Assembly: GCA_023055505.1 (NCBI GenBank)
Contig: JALIRH010000006.1
Span: 26,199,105 to 26,263,104 of the forward strand
Reading direction: 5' to 3'
DNA length: 64,000 nt
Origin: Callipepla californica brunnescens
Lineage: Eukaryota; Chordata; Aves; Galliformes; Odontophoridae
Both the position numbers and the translations under genes were made by a program. The notes under the pieces are model-generated. The model worked only from the letters and a program-made list of their open reading frames with translations. It ran no database searches and was not told the origin of the DNA. Below are positions 1 through 12,854 of the stretch, piece after piece; the first letter of the stretch is position 1; each line of letters opens with the position of its first letter.

Positions 1-3000
1 AGTCTGTCCAGACTCTTAATCATTTTAAATCCAATTAGCCTTTTCCTGTTTCTGACATGGCACCCTTTGAGACAGGATAACCAAACTGGAATATTCCTGA
101 TGACAAAGCCTCACTGAGGAATAGGAAAAATAAATTTTATCCTAGCTTCTCTACCTCCTGTTTTCAGTTTTGAATCTTGATTTACATTGACTGCACGTTT
201 CTGCTGAGCTGTCTACCGTGACAGCCATATATTTTAAAGGTTGTATTAAGGTTAATAAAGTAGTTCTGAGGTATATTCCACTCATTCCTCACAACAGAAA
301 TTACGGTGCACATCTGAAAGAATGAACCAACTCTTCTATTCTGCTTCCCAGCCACAACAGTTTATAAGGATCTCTGGCATTCCTCAGAACCTTCCACAAA
401 ATATCCTAACAAGTTGTGTGCCATCTGTAGTTTTAACTCCATCAATCTTTTTTCCATTATTCTTCTTTTCAGACCTCTATTAAAAGGGCAATTACTGTTA
501 CCTCACCGCACTATCAGCCTTCTCCTAATTCAAAAAGAATATTTATTTCCCTTCTGCTTTTTATCTTTAGAACTGTTTCTGATCAGTGAGAGAATTCTTG
601 TAACTTCATGCAAAGCCCAGGGAAGTTAGCAGAGCACAAACTCCTGTGACATACCTTATGAAGGACAAGTCTGTGGAACATATCCTTAACTGGTACCAAG
701 TGACACAGCCCCACTGAAGATTGGGCCATTTTTTTTATCCCCATTTTGTTAACCCTTTAAAAGAATTTGTTATCCTTTCATGTCTCAAAATATGCGTGCA
801 GTTAAAATTCAGAGCTCATCACTGCATCCTGCATAGTCAGTCTGCATCAGATTTGATTTGTTCCCTAAATGTCTTTGAGATTAAAATATAAACAAAAATT
901 GTCTCTGTTGGTGCTATTAAAAGAGGATACAGTCTCTGACAGAACACACGGGGAAAGAATATCCCTTCCCCTATCTTCTTTTGAAATTACATACATGACC
1001 CTCTTTTGGCTAAAATAATTTTAGCTACATCTTTTGTGAAATTAATAAGTAAGCTCAGACCAAGCATTTGAAATTATAAATTCAACTCAGCTTTTTTAAA
1101 AAATAATGAGAGATGAAACCAATTAGAATAGTTTATGCATTTCCAACCTGGGCTAACATGTTTACAATTATAGTGATATAAGAAGATCATATTTAAAAGG
1201 AACAAAACATTTTGGCTTCACCACTGTTTGCAATACAGTATGTAGTTGCAGTCCACAGAGTTTAAAATGAAGGGAAAATATAAAGATTACAATTCTGGTA
1301 CAAATAGTGGAGGATAAAACATATGAGGAGGGATTAAGGGAGCTATATTTATAGTCTATAACAGAGAGAGCTCGAGGGACATGGGCAGAAGCTATAAATA
1401 ACTTCAAGGTAACAATATAAATGAAGGAAGGGAATTATTTGTTCTCAAAAGATGGTAAAACATGGAATAATAGCCTGAAGCCAAGAAAAGGAAAGTTTAA
1501 GTTACGTGTTACAACTTTTTTCTAGCATTAAGAGCTGTTGCTAGCAGAGACATAAATAACTAAGGTAGGAGAAGGCTGAAGCAGTTCCCAAAGGACCAAG
1601 TACAGCTGTTTGGCTACAGATTAAAATTACTTGTAGATGGAGCTGTGATGTAGATGAACAAAATTCACAGCGTTACAATTAGTGGTGCAGATATATGTAT
1701 TTTTTTTTTTAACCTGCTGTATTTTCTCAGGGATTTTAAAGAAATGATGCATGCATGTTCATGTCTGTGTAGCCCCATCACAGCTCTCCACTGCTGATCA
1801 GACAGGATCAGATGCTTTTGGACACACCTGAGCCTGAGATTTCTAACTAGCAGTGGATTCAATGCACTGTATAAATAGCTCAGAATATGAGCCTTTAATC
1901 TCACAGCCATTTGCACCATGTTTGGTTAGTACTTAGTTCTTTTCTGGACCCATTTTTTCTGTACCACTTAGCTTTACGTTTTCTCAGCTTTTAGAAGTCT
2001 CTCTTAATAAAGTAATAAAAATATTATGTCATGTGGATAATAGAGAAAAATAAAAATACAGTGTAGTAGAGGGAAACGGTGGTAGAAATTTGATTTTATA
2101 CTTGCCATCTCTTTTTTCATTCTGTCCGGCTACTCCCTCAAAGTCACGTTTCCTCTTCCATCAGATGGCAGCTCTGGAGGAATATATTTTTCTCAGTCAG
2201 TGAGTACCCTTTGGAGCAAGGAGTGCCCCACATGGCAGGTGGTTTTGGTGATGTGCTGTTGGGTAGACTGAATACCTCCAGCACTCCCTGGTTTGGAAAT
2301 AAAGTCTTGGAAGTGTGCTGTTGCAGCTTTGGAAATCAGCAGTAGCTGCCTGTTGTCCCTGGCTACCTCCTGGAGCCACTTGCCTCATTTCACTTTACTG
2401 ACTTCAAATATTACATCTTAATGTCAAAATATTGACTATTTCCTGAATATTGCTAATTTCACTCAGAATAAACAAGTACGGTTTGGGAAAGTGCCAGCCT
2501 TTAGGAGATGTGACTGCTAGGAAATCTGAGTTCAAGTTTAATTTATGTAAATTTTCTCTATACAGCTGTATGCTTTTGTCCTATATAAAGTATTATATTT
2601 CTTATTTTCTCCTTCTTCACTGAACTTGCCACAACCTTTCCTTTGGCTATAAAAGAGCTTTCTCATGTTTCTTTTTGTGTTGACCCATCTAGTACGTACC
2701 AAAGCTTATCAATGCCTGTCCTTTACTTCTTTGCTTTGGCAGAAAAAACTGAGATGCCAAACAACCTAGTAGCTACATAGTGGATCCTGTACAAATGGAC
2801 TCTTCCTCTCACTGTGGAAATGTTAATAATCTGGTTTGGGATTCTTCGGCCTGAAGGGTATCATATACGTGTAAGGTGTATATGTTAGATGTAAGGCCCC
2901 TAAGCATTAAAGGAGATCAGAAAACCTTGTGGCATGCTGGAAATTCAAATCACCTACATTTAATTGAAAACATCAACTGTTAATTTCCCAAGAATAATAA

Positions 3001-6000
3001 GCTGGTATTTGCATGTTTACTGTGACTTCTTAGATCAAAGAATAAAAACAAAATCCTGCGCCTGTGAGATTTTCAATAAGTGAGAATGAAGTAAGACGAG
3101 ATGCCTGGTTATTTGGCATGCATACTGGTGCATTTCAGTGCTTAATGGTTGTTATATTCTGAAAGAGCTGTCCATAAATATTTTCATGTATTTTTCTGCC
3201 AAGAGGCATCTGTCTTCCCCTGTAAAAGTCCTTATCACTTTGTTTATTCATTTCACCTTCTTGACTGACAGTATCCTTGTTTCACATCAACCTCTCCTGA
3301 AGTTAAAGAAGTACAAGTCAACTTTTTCTTCATTTTTCTGTTGACATTTTTCCTTGTTCTTTTTCTATTCATGCAAAGCTATGGATTTCATAATAACATC
3401 TTTGAGAAGCTAGGACTCTGTCTTGGTGCCATGAAACCAGTCATTGCGAGAGGGATATCACTAACCCAAGGAAACTGCAAAAACTATAGAAAACCATGAA
3501 TCTGAGGACCAATTCCAATACACTTCATTTTGTGACTTCGTATCTAAATAATGAAGTATGTAGATCAGTTATTCACAGTGATATGAATGGATACCCAACT
3601 GGTCCAAAATCTTAAAAATTATTGCTTTTCCAGAATTAATGATCTTAAGTTAGCGTCTGTTGGCTGCTGGTCAAGACTGGGATTAAATTGCCATCTTCTT
3701 TCAGTTGCCTGTATTTATGTAAAGGAAAATATTCAGGAAAAAAGTTACCTTCTGATTTGAAATTTCATTTGCTTGAACGCAGGCTAAAAGTAAACGTGCC
3801 TGTGTGAAGGTTTATGCAGTTCCACTGGCTTTAAAAGAAAAGCATAAAATGTAGTATTATTCTTACTTGTTCTAGGAAGAACAAAATCATGTGAAGATGT
3901 TTTTCAGTCTCTCGGGAAATATTTTATCTGTAGAACCGAGGCCTGCTTCGGGGCTGCCATGCCCAATTGAGCCTGAAGCCCATGGAAAACTCCATATTCT
4001 TACACATCTTTTGGCACCTATGTCTGTACTGCAGCTATTACTGCTTGAGAAGTAAGGAAATTATATAAGCTCTTAGGTTGTGCTGAGCTCCCTGCTGCTC
4101 CAAGTAACTTTGCCACAGGTAAGTAGAGAAGTAAATGAAAGCTGTTGTCCCTGTTGTATTACTGTGCTGTTATCATGCCATTGGGAAGAGCCCAAGGCTC
4201 ACTGTGGGTAAGGGCCAAAATTTTTTAGCTTTCTGAGTCTTTAAATAAATTCTAAATTAGTAAAGTTATGAATAAAATAGTTGTGCCTAGTTAGTACTGC
4301 ATGTTTAGAGACCCATAAATTTCTCAGCAGTTTGAAGTGGTATGTACCATATGTGGACCTCACTCCACAAGTCTGTTGTATAGAACACCTTTTGTTGACT
4401 GATTCTGAGAAGAGTCAAGAGAAGTTCATCTGAAGAGTCAGGTTAAATTTAAAGACCATATGAATAATTTGTAGTAATTGCATACTAAGAATGATTGCAG
4501 TTACAGTAGCGAAATGATGAAGTCCTGCATGTACTGCTCTCAGAGAAAACACCATCAGATCTTTGCTTGAGAAGAAAACAGCAGTCTTAAGTGCTGAAAT
4601 TTTCTTCCTTAAAAGAGGCTTTATCTCTCTTGCAACTCATAACGGAAAAGCTTTTATAAAAAGATCTGATTTACATGCACTGAGGTCAGTAGCAACTTTG
4701 AAAGACTTAGATACATGTTTGTTCAGACACTCTACTAAAATATACTGATTCTGTAGAAATCTATTCATACCCTGTGGGTGTAGTAGCATATATCAAATTC
4801 ATAATAAAGTGGTATTGGTCAATTCAAAATAAATATTAATAAATAAATATGAAATTTCCTGAGTGTCATTGCTGGCTTGGTTGGATGTTCATTGTCATCT
4901 TAAACTGATTTTAGTCTTTGTAAAGGCTACATAAAAATTATATTCCTTTAACCAGAAGCATATATTTTGAGGAAGTACCTCTAGTAGGGACAGAAATGAG
5001 TTTCTACTTTTATGGTACAAAGAACTTGTAGGTGAATTTATTTGATTATTCAGATAACAGCAGGACTCAGTTTTATGGGATGCCTTAAATTGGATGGATG
5101 AGCTGTCAGTCAGCTACAGTCCTGTTGCCCAAGCTTTTCAACAGCCAAGGGAAAATGTGTTTTAGGACAGCAAGGTGGCAAGATTACCAGATGCTAGGAG
5201 TTAGATTTGTTAAGTTTTATTTTTAGCCATCTCCTTAATAGCAAAGAACTGATTAGTCTTCTTTCATCATCAGTAAATCTTTCATTCTTACAGATGAGGA
5301 TGTATCAGTGTGTTGTTTGTCTTTGTGAATGAAAGCCAGTCATTTGTGCCTGATTAGAATAAAATAGTAATTGTAGACACGGTCAAAAATGATGAGGTTG
5401 GCTTGTAAACAATTTGAGATTTTTAGACTAGTATGACATGCAGCTAACATTTATGATTTATAATGACAATAAATATTGGAGAGACTTTTAAAGGTGTCAT
5501 TCCGCTGTCTGCTAAAATATGGCTTCCCCTCACTCTCATTATTGTTGGTGAAAACATTTCAACCATTCTTGAGAAAAGAACTAAACAGAAAAGAACTATT
5601 CTGCCCTTGAAAACTTCCATCAGTCTTCCTTATTCTAGAATGAGAAATTCTGTTGCTTTCTGTGCTTCAAATCAGGAACTTGACATATATTTGTAGCTGA
5701 AGGGCAACTTTGTGCAAATCAATTTTGTTGGCCAAATTTAAATTGCAGATCAAGTTTTACTGTTGTTTTCCTGATAAAATGTCCAAGTATTCTGTCTCCA
5801 GTTAGTATGTTGTGTTCTTGTCCATTTTACTGCTTACCATCACGGGGCAGCTGAAAGCAGCCTTGATCCAAGCACAGGAACCCGAACGAAGCCCGAATCT
5901 TGTGTACCCTGAACCCACTCTTTCTCCATCTGCAGATGTGGTAGGGAGTAGATTTTGATGAAGGACCAGTTGGAAACTGGAAGCATCAGAGAAGGGTGGG

Positions 6001-7662
6001 GAGAAAAGCAAATGCTGAGTGAGGAGAAAGTAAGTGGTCAGCCAAGGTGCCAGGACAAAGTGGTAACAGCAAGGCTGAATGAGCAGTGAGAGCAGGAGCA
6101 TTTAGGATGGAGGTAACAAAGAGTGAATGAAGAACCTGAGAAGGGATAATAGGGAAGGAGGTCAGTAGGAATACAGAGTGCCTCATGTTTTCTTCCTACT
6201 GGGCCTCTGCTTTATCTATATCCAGAATGGATGAATGATAAAAATGTTTCTATAAATTCACTGTTCCATGCCTGCCCAACTGCAGGCATTATAAAATTCA
6301 CCCCATTCATATCCTGCACAGCATGCAAAATTGATTGATTTCTTCAGGAGGTCACCTTATGCAACATTCTTTAAATATTAATGTATTCACGTGACACCTT
6401 TTGTGAAATGTGAGAGCTGTTGTTGTGTGCTTTGGATGGGAACTAGAGCACAGAACATAAAAAATACCAAATGTCTATGAATTCCCAGGGCCCTCTTTAA
6501 GCAGGTAAGAGCGTGAGGTTTCAGCCCTTACGTTATATGCTATTGTTGAAGGCAGAACATGGGGACTTAAAATTGTGTTGTGAGTAAAATTCTGTTGCTG
6601 TGGTCAATTAATATAAAAACATTGAAATCATCTTCAAAAAGTCAAACTTTTGTGTGAGGCAAAAGATTTATCTGAATCCAGGGTGAAGGTTCATGTTGTT
6701 AACAGCCAGGGAAACTGAACAGCAGTGGCTCACTACTGGTATCATCACTGCAGTAGCAACAGGCAGAAGAATATTTTAGGTTTTTTTAGTTAATTATTTA
6801 GCCTGCATTTTAAACAGAGAACTTTGATACTATTTGTACATCTTATTTGGAATCCATGGGTAATGAAAATTGAACCCTCTTGAGATTTTCCTCTTTCCTC
6901 AGTATTATTTTCCAGTGACGGAGTCTGGAGGACCTCAGCAGGCCTTGATGCTCCTCTGAAATGTGCCAAACTGACATCTTACTGCTCATCTTTCCCTGAG
7001 CTGTGTGGTGAGGTTGGGCTTTAGTGGAGCCAGCACATTGCATACATTTAGTCTTGCATGTATATGTGTATGTATTGAAGAGGAGTAAGGATAAAGACAG
7101 ACACATCCTAATTTTGTTTCATTTGAAATGCTTCTGCTCTGTCTCCTTGCTTTCTGTTTAGGAAGCAGAACTGGCCAATTTTTCTTTACCTTCATAATTA
7201 TCTTCTCATGCAGAACATTGAAGCTTTGGTCTTACACATGGCTTACCTGGAGGGAGGAATGTACTCCTTTGGATGAGTTCAAGTCAGTGGAAACTCAATG
7301 AAACGTTTGTTATTGGTAACGTTTGGGTCAAGGATTGCTGATTCCATTTGCTTAGTAGCAGAACTTTATCTGACGTGGTTGCTGTTCAGAGCTGCTGCAC
7401 ATTCTGAATTAAAGTGAGCCGTATAGTGAAGTTACTGTTTTAAATTCGTCCCTGCCAATTCTGTTCTCGAGTACTGTAATCTTTAACCAAACGTAGTGGT
7501 AGAAGTTTTTTGATTAACCTAATACATCATTTGTTGAGATGTGAGTGAGCCTTGGCTCTTTGTTTGCTCTTGATCCTTAAAACATTTCCATCGACACAGG
7601 AATTCCCATAACAGGAATGGGATAAGAATGGCTATTGCATATAACAAGCCTGGTACCAATAT
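1..7662. other. HDAC9 large upstream intron, first part; no gene seen
   Basis: No coding exon, RNA gene or recognisable transposon could be supported here. Open frames are short, lack family resemblance and mostly start at non-ATG codons. The composition is typical AT-rich intronic DNA with short T and A runs, for example at about 1699-1710. A relatively GC-rich patch sits at about 2200-2390 and another at about 5840-6170; neither matched a repeat that I recognise. The intronic assignment is inferred from the downstream HDAC9 exons, since the preceding exon is not in the window. Confidence 0.7.
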
Positions 7663-7814
7663 AATCACAGAGTCACAGGGGGGTTGGAAAGGACCTCTAG
7701 AGATCATCGAGTCCAACCCCCTGCCAAAGCAGCTCCCTAGACCAGGTTGCACATGTAGGCATCTGGGCTGGTCTTGAATGTCTCCAGAGGAGACTTCACC
7801 ACCTCTCTGGGCAA
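7663..7814 (-). mobile_element. CR1 LINE fragment (3' end, 5'-truncated, antisense)
   Basis: Read on the minus strand this is the typical chicken CR1 3' end. It contains the recognisable blocks for the phrase around GGACCTCTAGAGATCATCGA and the following CCAACCCCCTGCC, seen here in antisense, then the region around TCTCCAGAGGAGACTTCACC. The terminal 8-bp ATTCTATG-type microsatellite is degraded to the AATCACAGAGTCACAG stretch at the 7663 end. Only about 150 bp remain, so it is a dead, heavily 5'-truncated copy, as most CR1 copies are. The subfamily cannot be set by eye. Confidence 0.9.
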
Positions 7815-8009
7815 AATATGCAAATATAATATGCAAGCATATATCTAAATCAAGTACAGAGATAAGAGATTTTGCAGTCCACGTACTAAATTGTCTTCCA
7901 GACACTTGGACTACCTCTCAAGGATATCTCGTAGCTTTACATAGGCCAGCTTCATTTATGGAGTATGCTACACTTTTAAAGTAGAGTTAACATACCGAGA
8001 TTAACATAT

Positions 8010-8031
8010 ATAAGATCTAAATAGATCTTAT
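8010..8031. repeat. Perfect palindrome with 10-bp arms
   Basis: The arms ATAAGATCTA (8010-8019) and TAGATCTTAT (8022-8031) are exact reverse complements separated by AA. Each arm contains AGATCT. No function is implied; in AT-rich DNA such perfect arms are uncommon but can arise by chance across tens of kilobases. Confidence 0.85.
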
Positions 8032-11000
8032 TTAGCAAGCTGGAGTTGGAACCATTCATGATTTGTGGGATTCCTTCGTAACTTTGTACCTGAGGTCATT
8101 ACATTTAGAATTTTTCATTTTGTAAACTACTGATTTGTGTAGTTTGAACTCATAACCTGAACTACTGTGATGATTCCTTACAGCGTCTACTGCCTCTGAG
8201 CTCCAAAGGAAGGGGAAGGGAAACAGAGAACAGAAAGCTCAATTTTTGTTTTCCCTCTCTTCCATGTGCGGGTGGCCTTCTACCAGGGACATAATCTAGT
8301 TGTTAGTCTAAAGCTTATGGATAGGCAGTGCTATGAACTAATAACATCTGCAACAATAATAATAGTGACAATAATACATTTCAACTATGCTCCTTCACTC
8401 AGTGGTAATAAGCCATAGATAAAAAAAGCTAGATAAAAAGGAGAAAAGCATAGTTGGATACCCACTGGGAAGTCTTTTTCCACAGCAGTATTTTATTCCT
8501 GGAGCACTAAGCAGTTCTCTTGTTAGCATAAGTTTCTTTCTGTGAAGTTTTAATACATAGTGCAGAGTGGAAAGGGAGCATGAAAGATATCAAAGATGAG
8601 AATAGAAAACAGGATTTGGGAGGTAGATTACATTTCAGGGAGGAAAGGAACAGAAAAATAGGAAAGGGGAAGTGGATAAAGAAAATAATGTAGAGTGGAT
8701 GAAGATAAAGGTTAGTACTCTGAGCTCTTGTGATGATTGTGTGAAATCATCAGATGAGCAGGAATGATATTCGATTGAGTTACTTAAAGCGCACAGGCAG
8801 CAAAGGGTTAATTAAGTCATAGTCTGGCAATAGAAAATCAAATGTGAGATGACATTTTAGCTGTGAGGCCCACTTAAGGCTGTTGAAAAGTAGTGGAGTA
8901 CTAACCATGTTCTATTTTTTCCACAGCCTCAAGAAAACCTCATGGCCGCCCTGTCACTGCTAATTTGCTTTTATGTTTCCTCACACGTTCATTTTCTAAA
9001 GCTCATTTTATGTTTTCTTTAAGCTTTAGTTAGATGTTTTTATGTTTTAAAGGTAGATAGCCTTGAAGGGTGGTTGCCTCTTCTTGACACTATTGGTATC
9101 ACAGCGTACAGCATGATTAAGAGCCTTAGCAGAATTAAGAGCAGTCTGCCTCAGTGGAATGAATTCTATAAATTACTGGGATTTTACTGAAACAAATGCC
9201 ACTAACAGGGCTGAAGAGCTAAATGGAAACACATGGTCTGAGCTTCTCTTTACGTAGTTTGAGGGGATATATTTGTTATGTTACGTCTTCTCTTTCATTT
9301 AGGTACAAGATTGCTTTTCCCTATCCATTTAAAAATGAATGAGAGAGGGGAGGAAGTCTATATTGTTTCTACCAGGGCAGCTTATAAACAGATTATCAAA
9401 ACAAACATTTGTGCCGCTCTTCATTCCACGAATAGAGGGCTATCTGATAGTAGTCAGCATGGTGCATCTCATAGAGAACTTGAATTTAATACTGGTGTCA
9501 GGCTTTATGTAAGGAGATAGTCTATAAAGCTGCAGGCCTGCTTTGCTGTGTCGACATGTCTGGAGCTCAGAATAAAATGGAGTTTCCTGCTTTAGCTATA
9601 ACTTGGTCTTAAAATAACCTGAAGAAATTATAGTTCTGATTACGGAGAAAGTGAAGGACTTAGAACACTCTCCTAATAAAGCCACAGGATGACACAAGGC
9701 TTAGTCATCTGTAGCCTGTCTGTAACAAGCATTTCAGAGAGGGAAACAAGCCTTTGAAAATGGATAATTTGATTTGCAATCAGGTCTAATTATTTTAAGA
9801 ACACAGAAAACCATTGTTTTTCTGGCAAAAATAATCGTCTGCAGTCCAATTAGGGGAGAACAAACCATTTTAAATATAATAGATGCCACACAACATCCAT
9901 AGGAAAACTGATGTCTCGAGGGAGAGAGCTATGTTTGAAATAAACTCCACTTCTCGTTTTTTTTATTGGCATTTCTGAAAAAAAGAAAAAAAAAACAAAA
10001 CAAAACAAAAACTAGTTGTGCTCACAGGTTACATCACCATAAAGGATAAATAAAATGTTTGTGACTGAACATATATCCTTGCTATCTCAAGGTCCTTTGC
10101 CTCTTCTTTGCAGTTTCTTTTTGCATGTCAGAATTTGTGGTATTTTTTTTTTTTTTTACATTATTAGTAATATTTAAAGGCTCAGTCTTTTAGCATATTG
10201 AGCTCATAGGTGAGCATAAATAATATGGAGAAACTAGCCAATGAACTGGTTGACTGATACTTCTTCAAGGTACTGTATGGGAGAATGCCAGTGATACTTT
10301 GTGACCATGTAAGAATCAGATAGTATTCAGTGTAAAGCCTAAAGATTGTTGCCTATATTGTTTTTCTGGAGAGGGGCCAAAGGCATACTATATTATTTAC
10401 ATTGTGAAAAAGCTTTCCTTATTTGCTCCACTAAATATGGGTAATTACCAGTCTCTTCAGTCTATTCTGTATAAATGACACAGATGTCCAGACAACATAT
10501 TTATAATTTCACCCCATCTGTGCTAATTTTTCTATAAATGTCCTTTTAGTGCAGTAATCATCCTGTTTATCAACATTATCCTCAGTGTTGAGCAACATAC
10601 AAAGATGTGTTCTCATATCCAGCCCTCATTAAAACAAAACATTTCCACCCCCAAACCTGGTGTCACGGCCCTGTGGAAATTGTCAGGAGCATCTTGGTAG
10701 TTTTTGCTGTGGCTTTTTCTGTGGTCTGCTTTCCACAGCTCAAGACATCCAAGGCTATTATTGGTGCTGCAAGGTGACTGTAAGAAATCCTTCTAGCTTC
10801 AAGGTGATTTGCACCTACTTGTATCTGGCTGTCTAGACATACAGAAAAAACTCTCAGAAATAGATATGTATTCCTTCTGAAATGAAGAGCTTTGCACTAC
10901 ACATTGTTGAATGGAGAAAGATGACCTAGTAGAGTGCTGTTTGTGCTGTTTTGTTTTGTTTATTGTTGGTTGTTGTTGTTTTTTTTTTAAGTCCTCACAT

Positions 11001-12164
11001 TGTCCCCAGCTTTGCATGACACCAATAAGAAAAGAGCATAATATATGAGGAACACTCTGCGGTCATTCATCTGCACTGTGCTGTAGGTGGTTGGGTTTCC
11101 CCTCATCTCTCAAAAATGTCCACGACTCACACCTGCAGAGGCAAGCTCATGTTGGAAAAGACTTGGTACTTTTTTGAGGCCCGCTTACATAAAATGGGTC
11201 ACATTTGTCAGCCTTTCTCAGGCCCACCAATAAAGATGTTGTATATGCTATAATTCTTGAGAAATTTATTTGGGAATTAATTAATAGGAATTCAGAGGAA
11301 ATGTGTTTATAAATGAAAAAAAAAGTGGCTGTGCATAATTTCTCTCCCCCCTAGAAATACTACTGAAAGCCACTGCTCTACTGTACGGTTTAATGTCCTG
11401 GAAAACAAAAACAGAAAAAAAAAACCTATTTCCAGAAATATGGTCAGAATCATAAAAAAGCTAGGTATTTACAGTCCAACCCTCAAAACCTTTTCTGTTA
11501 AATTAGCAAGAGGAATTGAGAAAATAGTGTAAAGACCTCCAAGCTCAGTTTTATTTAGGAGCAAAACATAACAGCCTTGGAAATTCTAAATAGGGTGGAG
11601 TTTAAAATAGAAAGTGTTACCAAATCACTGTCTTCTGCTTAAAAATGTATCCTAGGACTTGAAAGCAGTATTAAAACACACTTTTCAAGAAAAGTAGCAT
11701 CAAATGTTGTAAGGTAAATTGCACCTGTGTCTGCAGCTCTTTAAGTTATCTGATCAACTATGTATGAAGTACTTTGACTAGCACTAACTCCTCTTTCCTT
11801 AGGAAAGAATAAACCATATTTGATGGTGTTTAGTCTGGTTAATGTTGTCTGCATATAAATGAAGAAGGAAATAAACTGCTGCCATTTATCCAGTTTTGGA
11901 GTGAATATTTGTGCTGCATGTTTCCAGTGTAATCTGAGCTTTCACGAAAAGATTGTTATCTATACCAACTTGTAATAGTCCCCATGGAAATGGAAGATTA
12001 TAGGACTTTTTTCTCTATATGTATGGGCATCCATTTTCTGTATTCTCATTGGGTATGTGCATGCTGGTTTCTACATGCCAGTAAGATCTGCAGCTTCTGC
12101 TGGATGTGAACACTAGAATCATAAAATATTGCTGGAAGGGTAAAGCTGTTTCTTCCTTTTCTAC

Positions 12165-12187
12165 AAAAAAAAAAAAAAAAAAAAAAA
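12165..12187. repeat. Poly(A) run, 23 A
   Basis: An uninterrupted run of 23 adenines. It is preceded by a stretch (about 12113-12160) that could be a degraded retroelement, but no CR1 3' end or target-site duplication is visible, so I call it only a homopolymer and probably length-polymorphic. Confidence 0.9.
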
Positions 12188-12828
12188 TCCTTTCTATCAA
12201 AAAGTTTTGGCCCATAACAGGGTCAGAGGAAATTAAAGTAGCCTTTTATTCTGTGCTAGAGGAACTTCCTCTGAAGTTTCAGACTACCAGACTAGCACGC
12301 TAAATTCAGCAGCAGGGATGCCTTCAATTAACCGTATCAGTTCTATTTGTAGTACAAAGGATATGAACGGCCTACATAGCTTAAAAGAAAGGAGGCTAAA
12401 TGGAACTTAAAGAGGTACCCTGCATATAGCATGCTGAAAGGAAAGCAATAGGATCTCTACCAGTCAGCAGTTTAAGATCATAAGTAATGCAGAGGATTGG
12501 ACTGAATTTATGCAGGTGTGCTGTCTAGTCAATATGACATTCAGGAAGAATTTCTGTAGGGGATGTTGCTTAGAATGTGAAACACTGCTGAGAATGGTGG
12601 AAGAAGTGAGCAATGCATATGTGTATTAGGCACAATTAACCAGTTCATTTTAGAGGAATTCATGATTAGCTCAGAGGACTGGTAATCATCTTGAGATCCC
12701 CATTTCTAGAGAGTTTTAATTTAACCAGATTGTTGATGGCAGTCAGAATACACTGTCCTTGTTAGTGACCTCTGTAAAATGTCTCTCCAGTGTCTCTGAA
12801 AAAATCCAGAATGTGCAGTTGGCACATT

Positions 12829-12854
12829 AAAAAAAAAAAAAAAGGAAAAAAAAA
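12829..12854. repeat. Interrupted poly(A) run
   Basis: Fifteen A, then GG, then nine A. Simple low-complexity sequence within the intron; no associated element recognised. Confidence 0.85.

Noticed and set aside
7519..7905. 128-residue minus-strand frame
   Set aside because: It runs through the antisense CR1 fragment and flanking intron; a repeat-derived coincidence.
11440..11500. Possible ancient CR1 3' end in antisense
   Set aside because: Only two short phrases (GAATCATAAA and AGTCCAACCC) match; too short to support.
12113..12187. Possible retroelement with poly(A) tail
   Set aside because: The sequence before the 23-A run has only a faint CR1-like phrase (AGAATCATAAAATATT), and no target duplication is seen.
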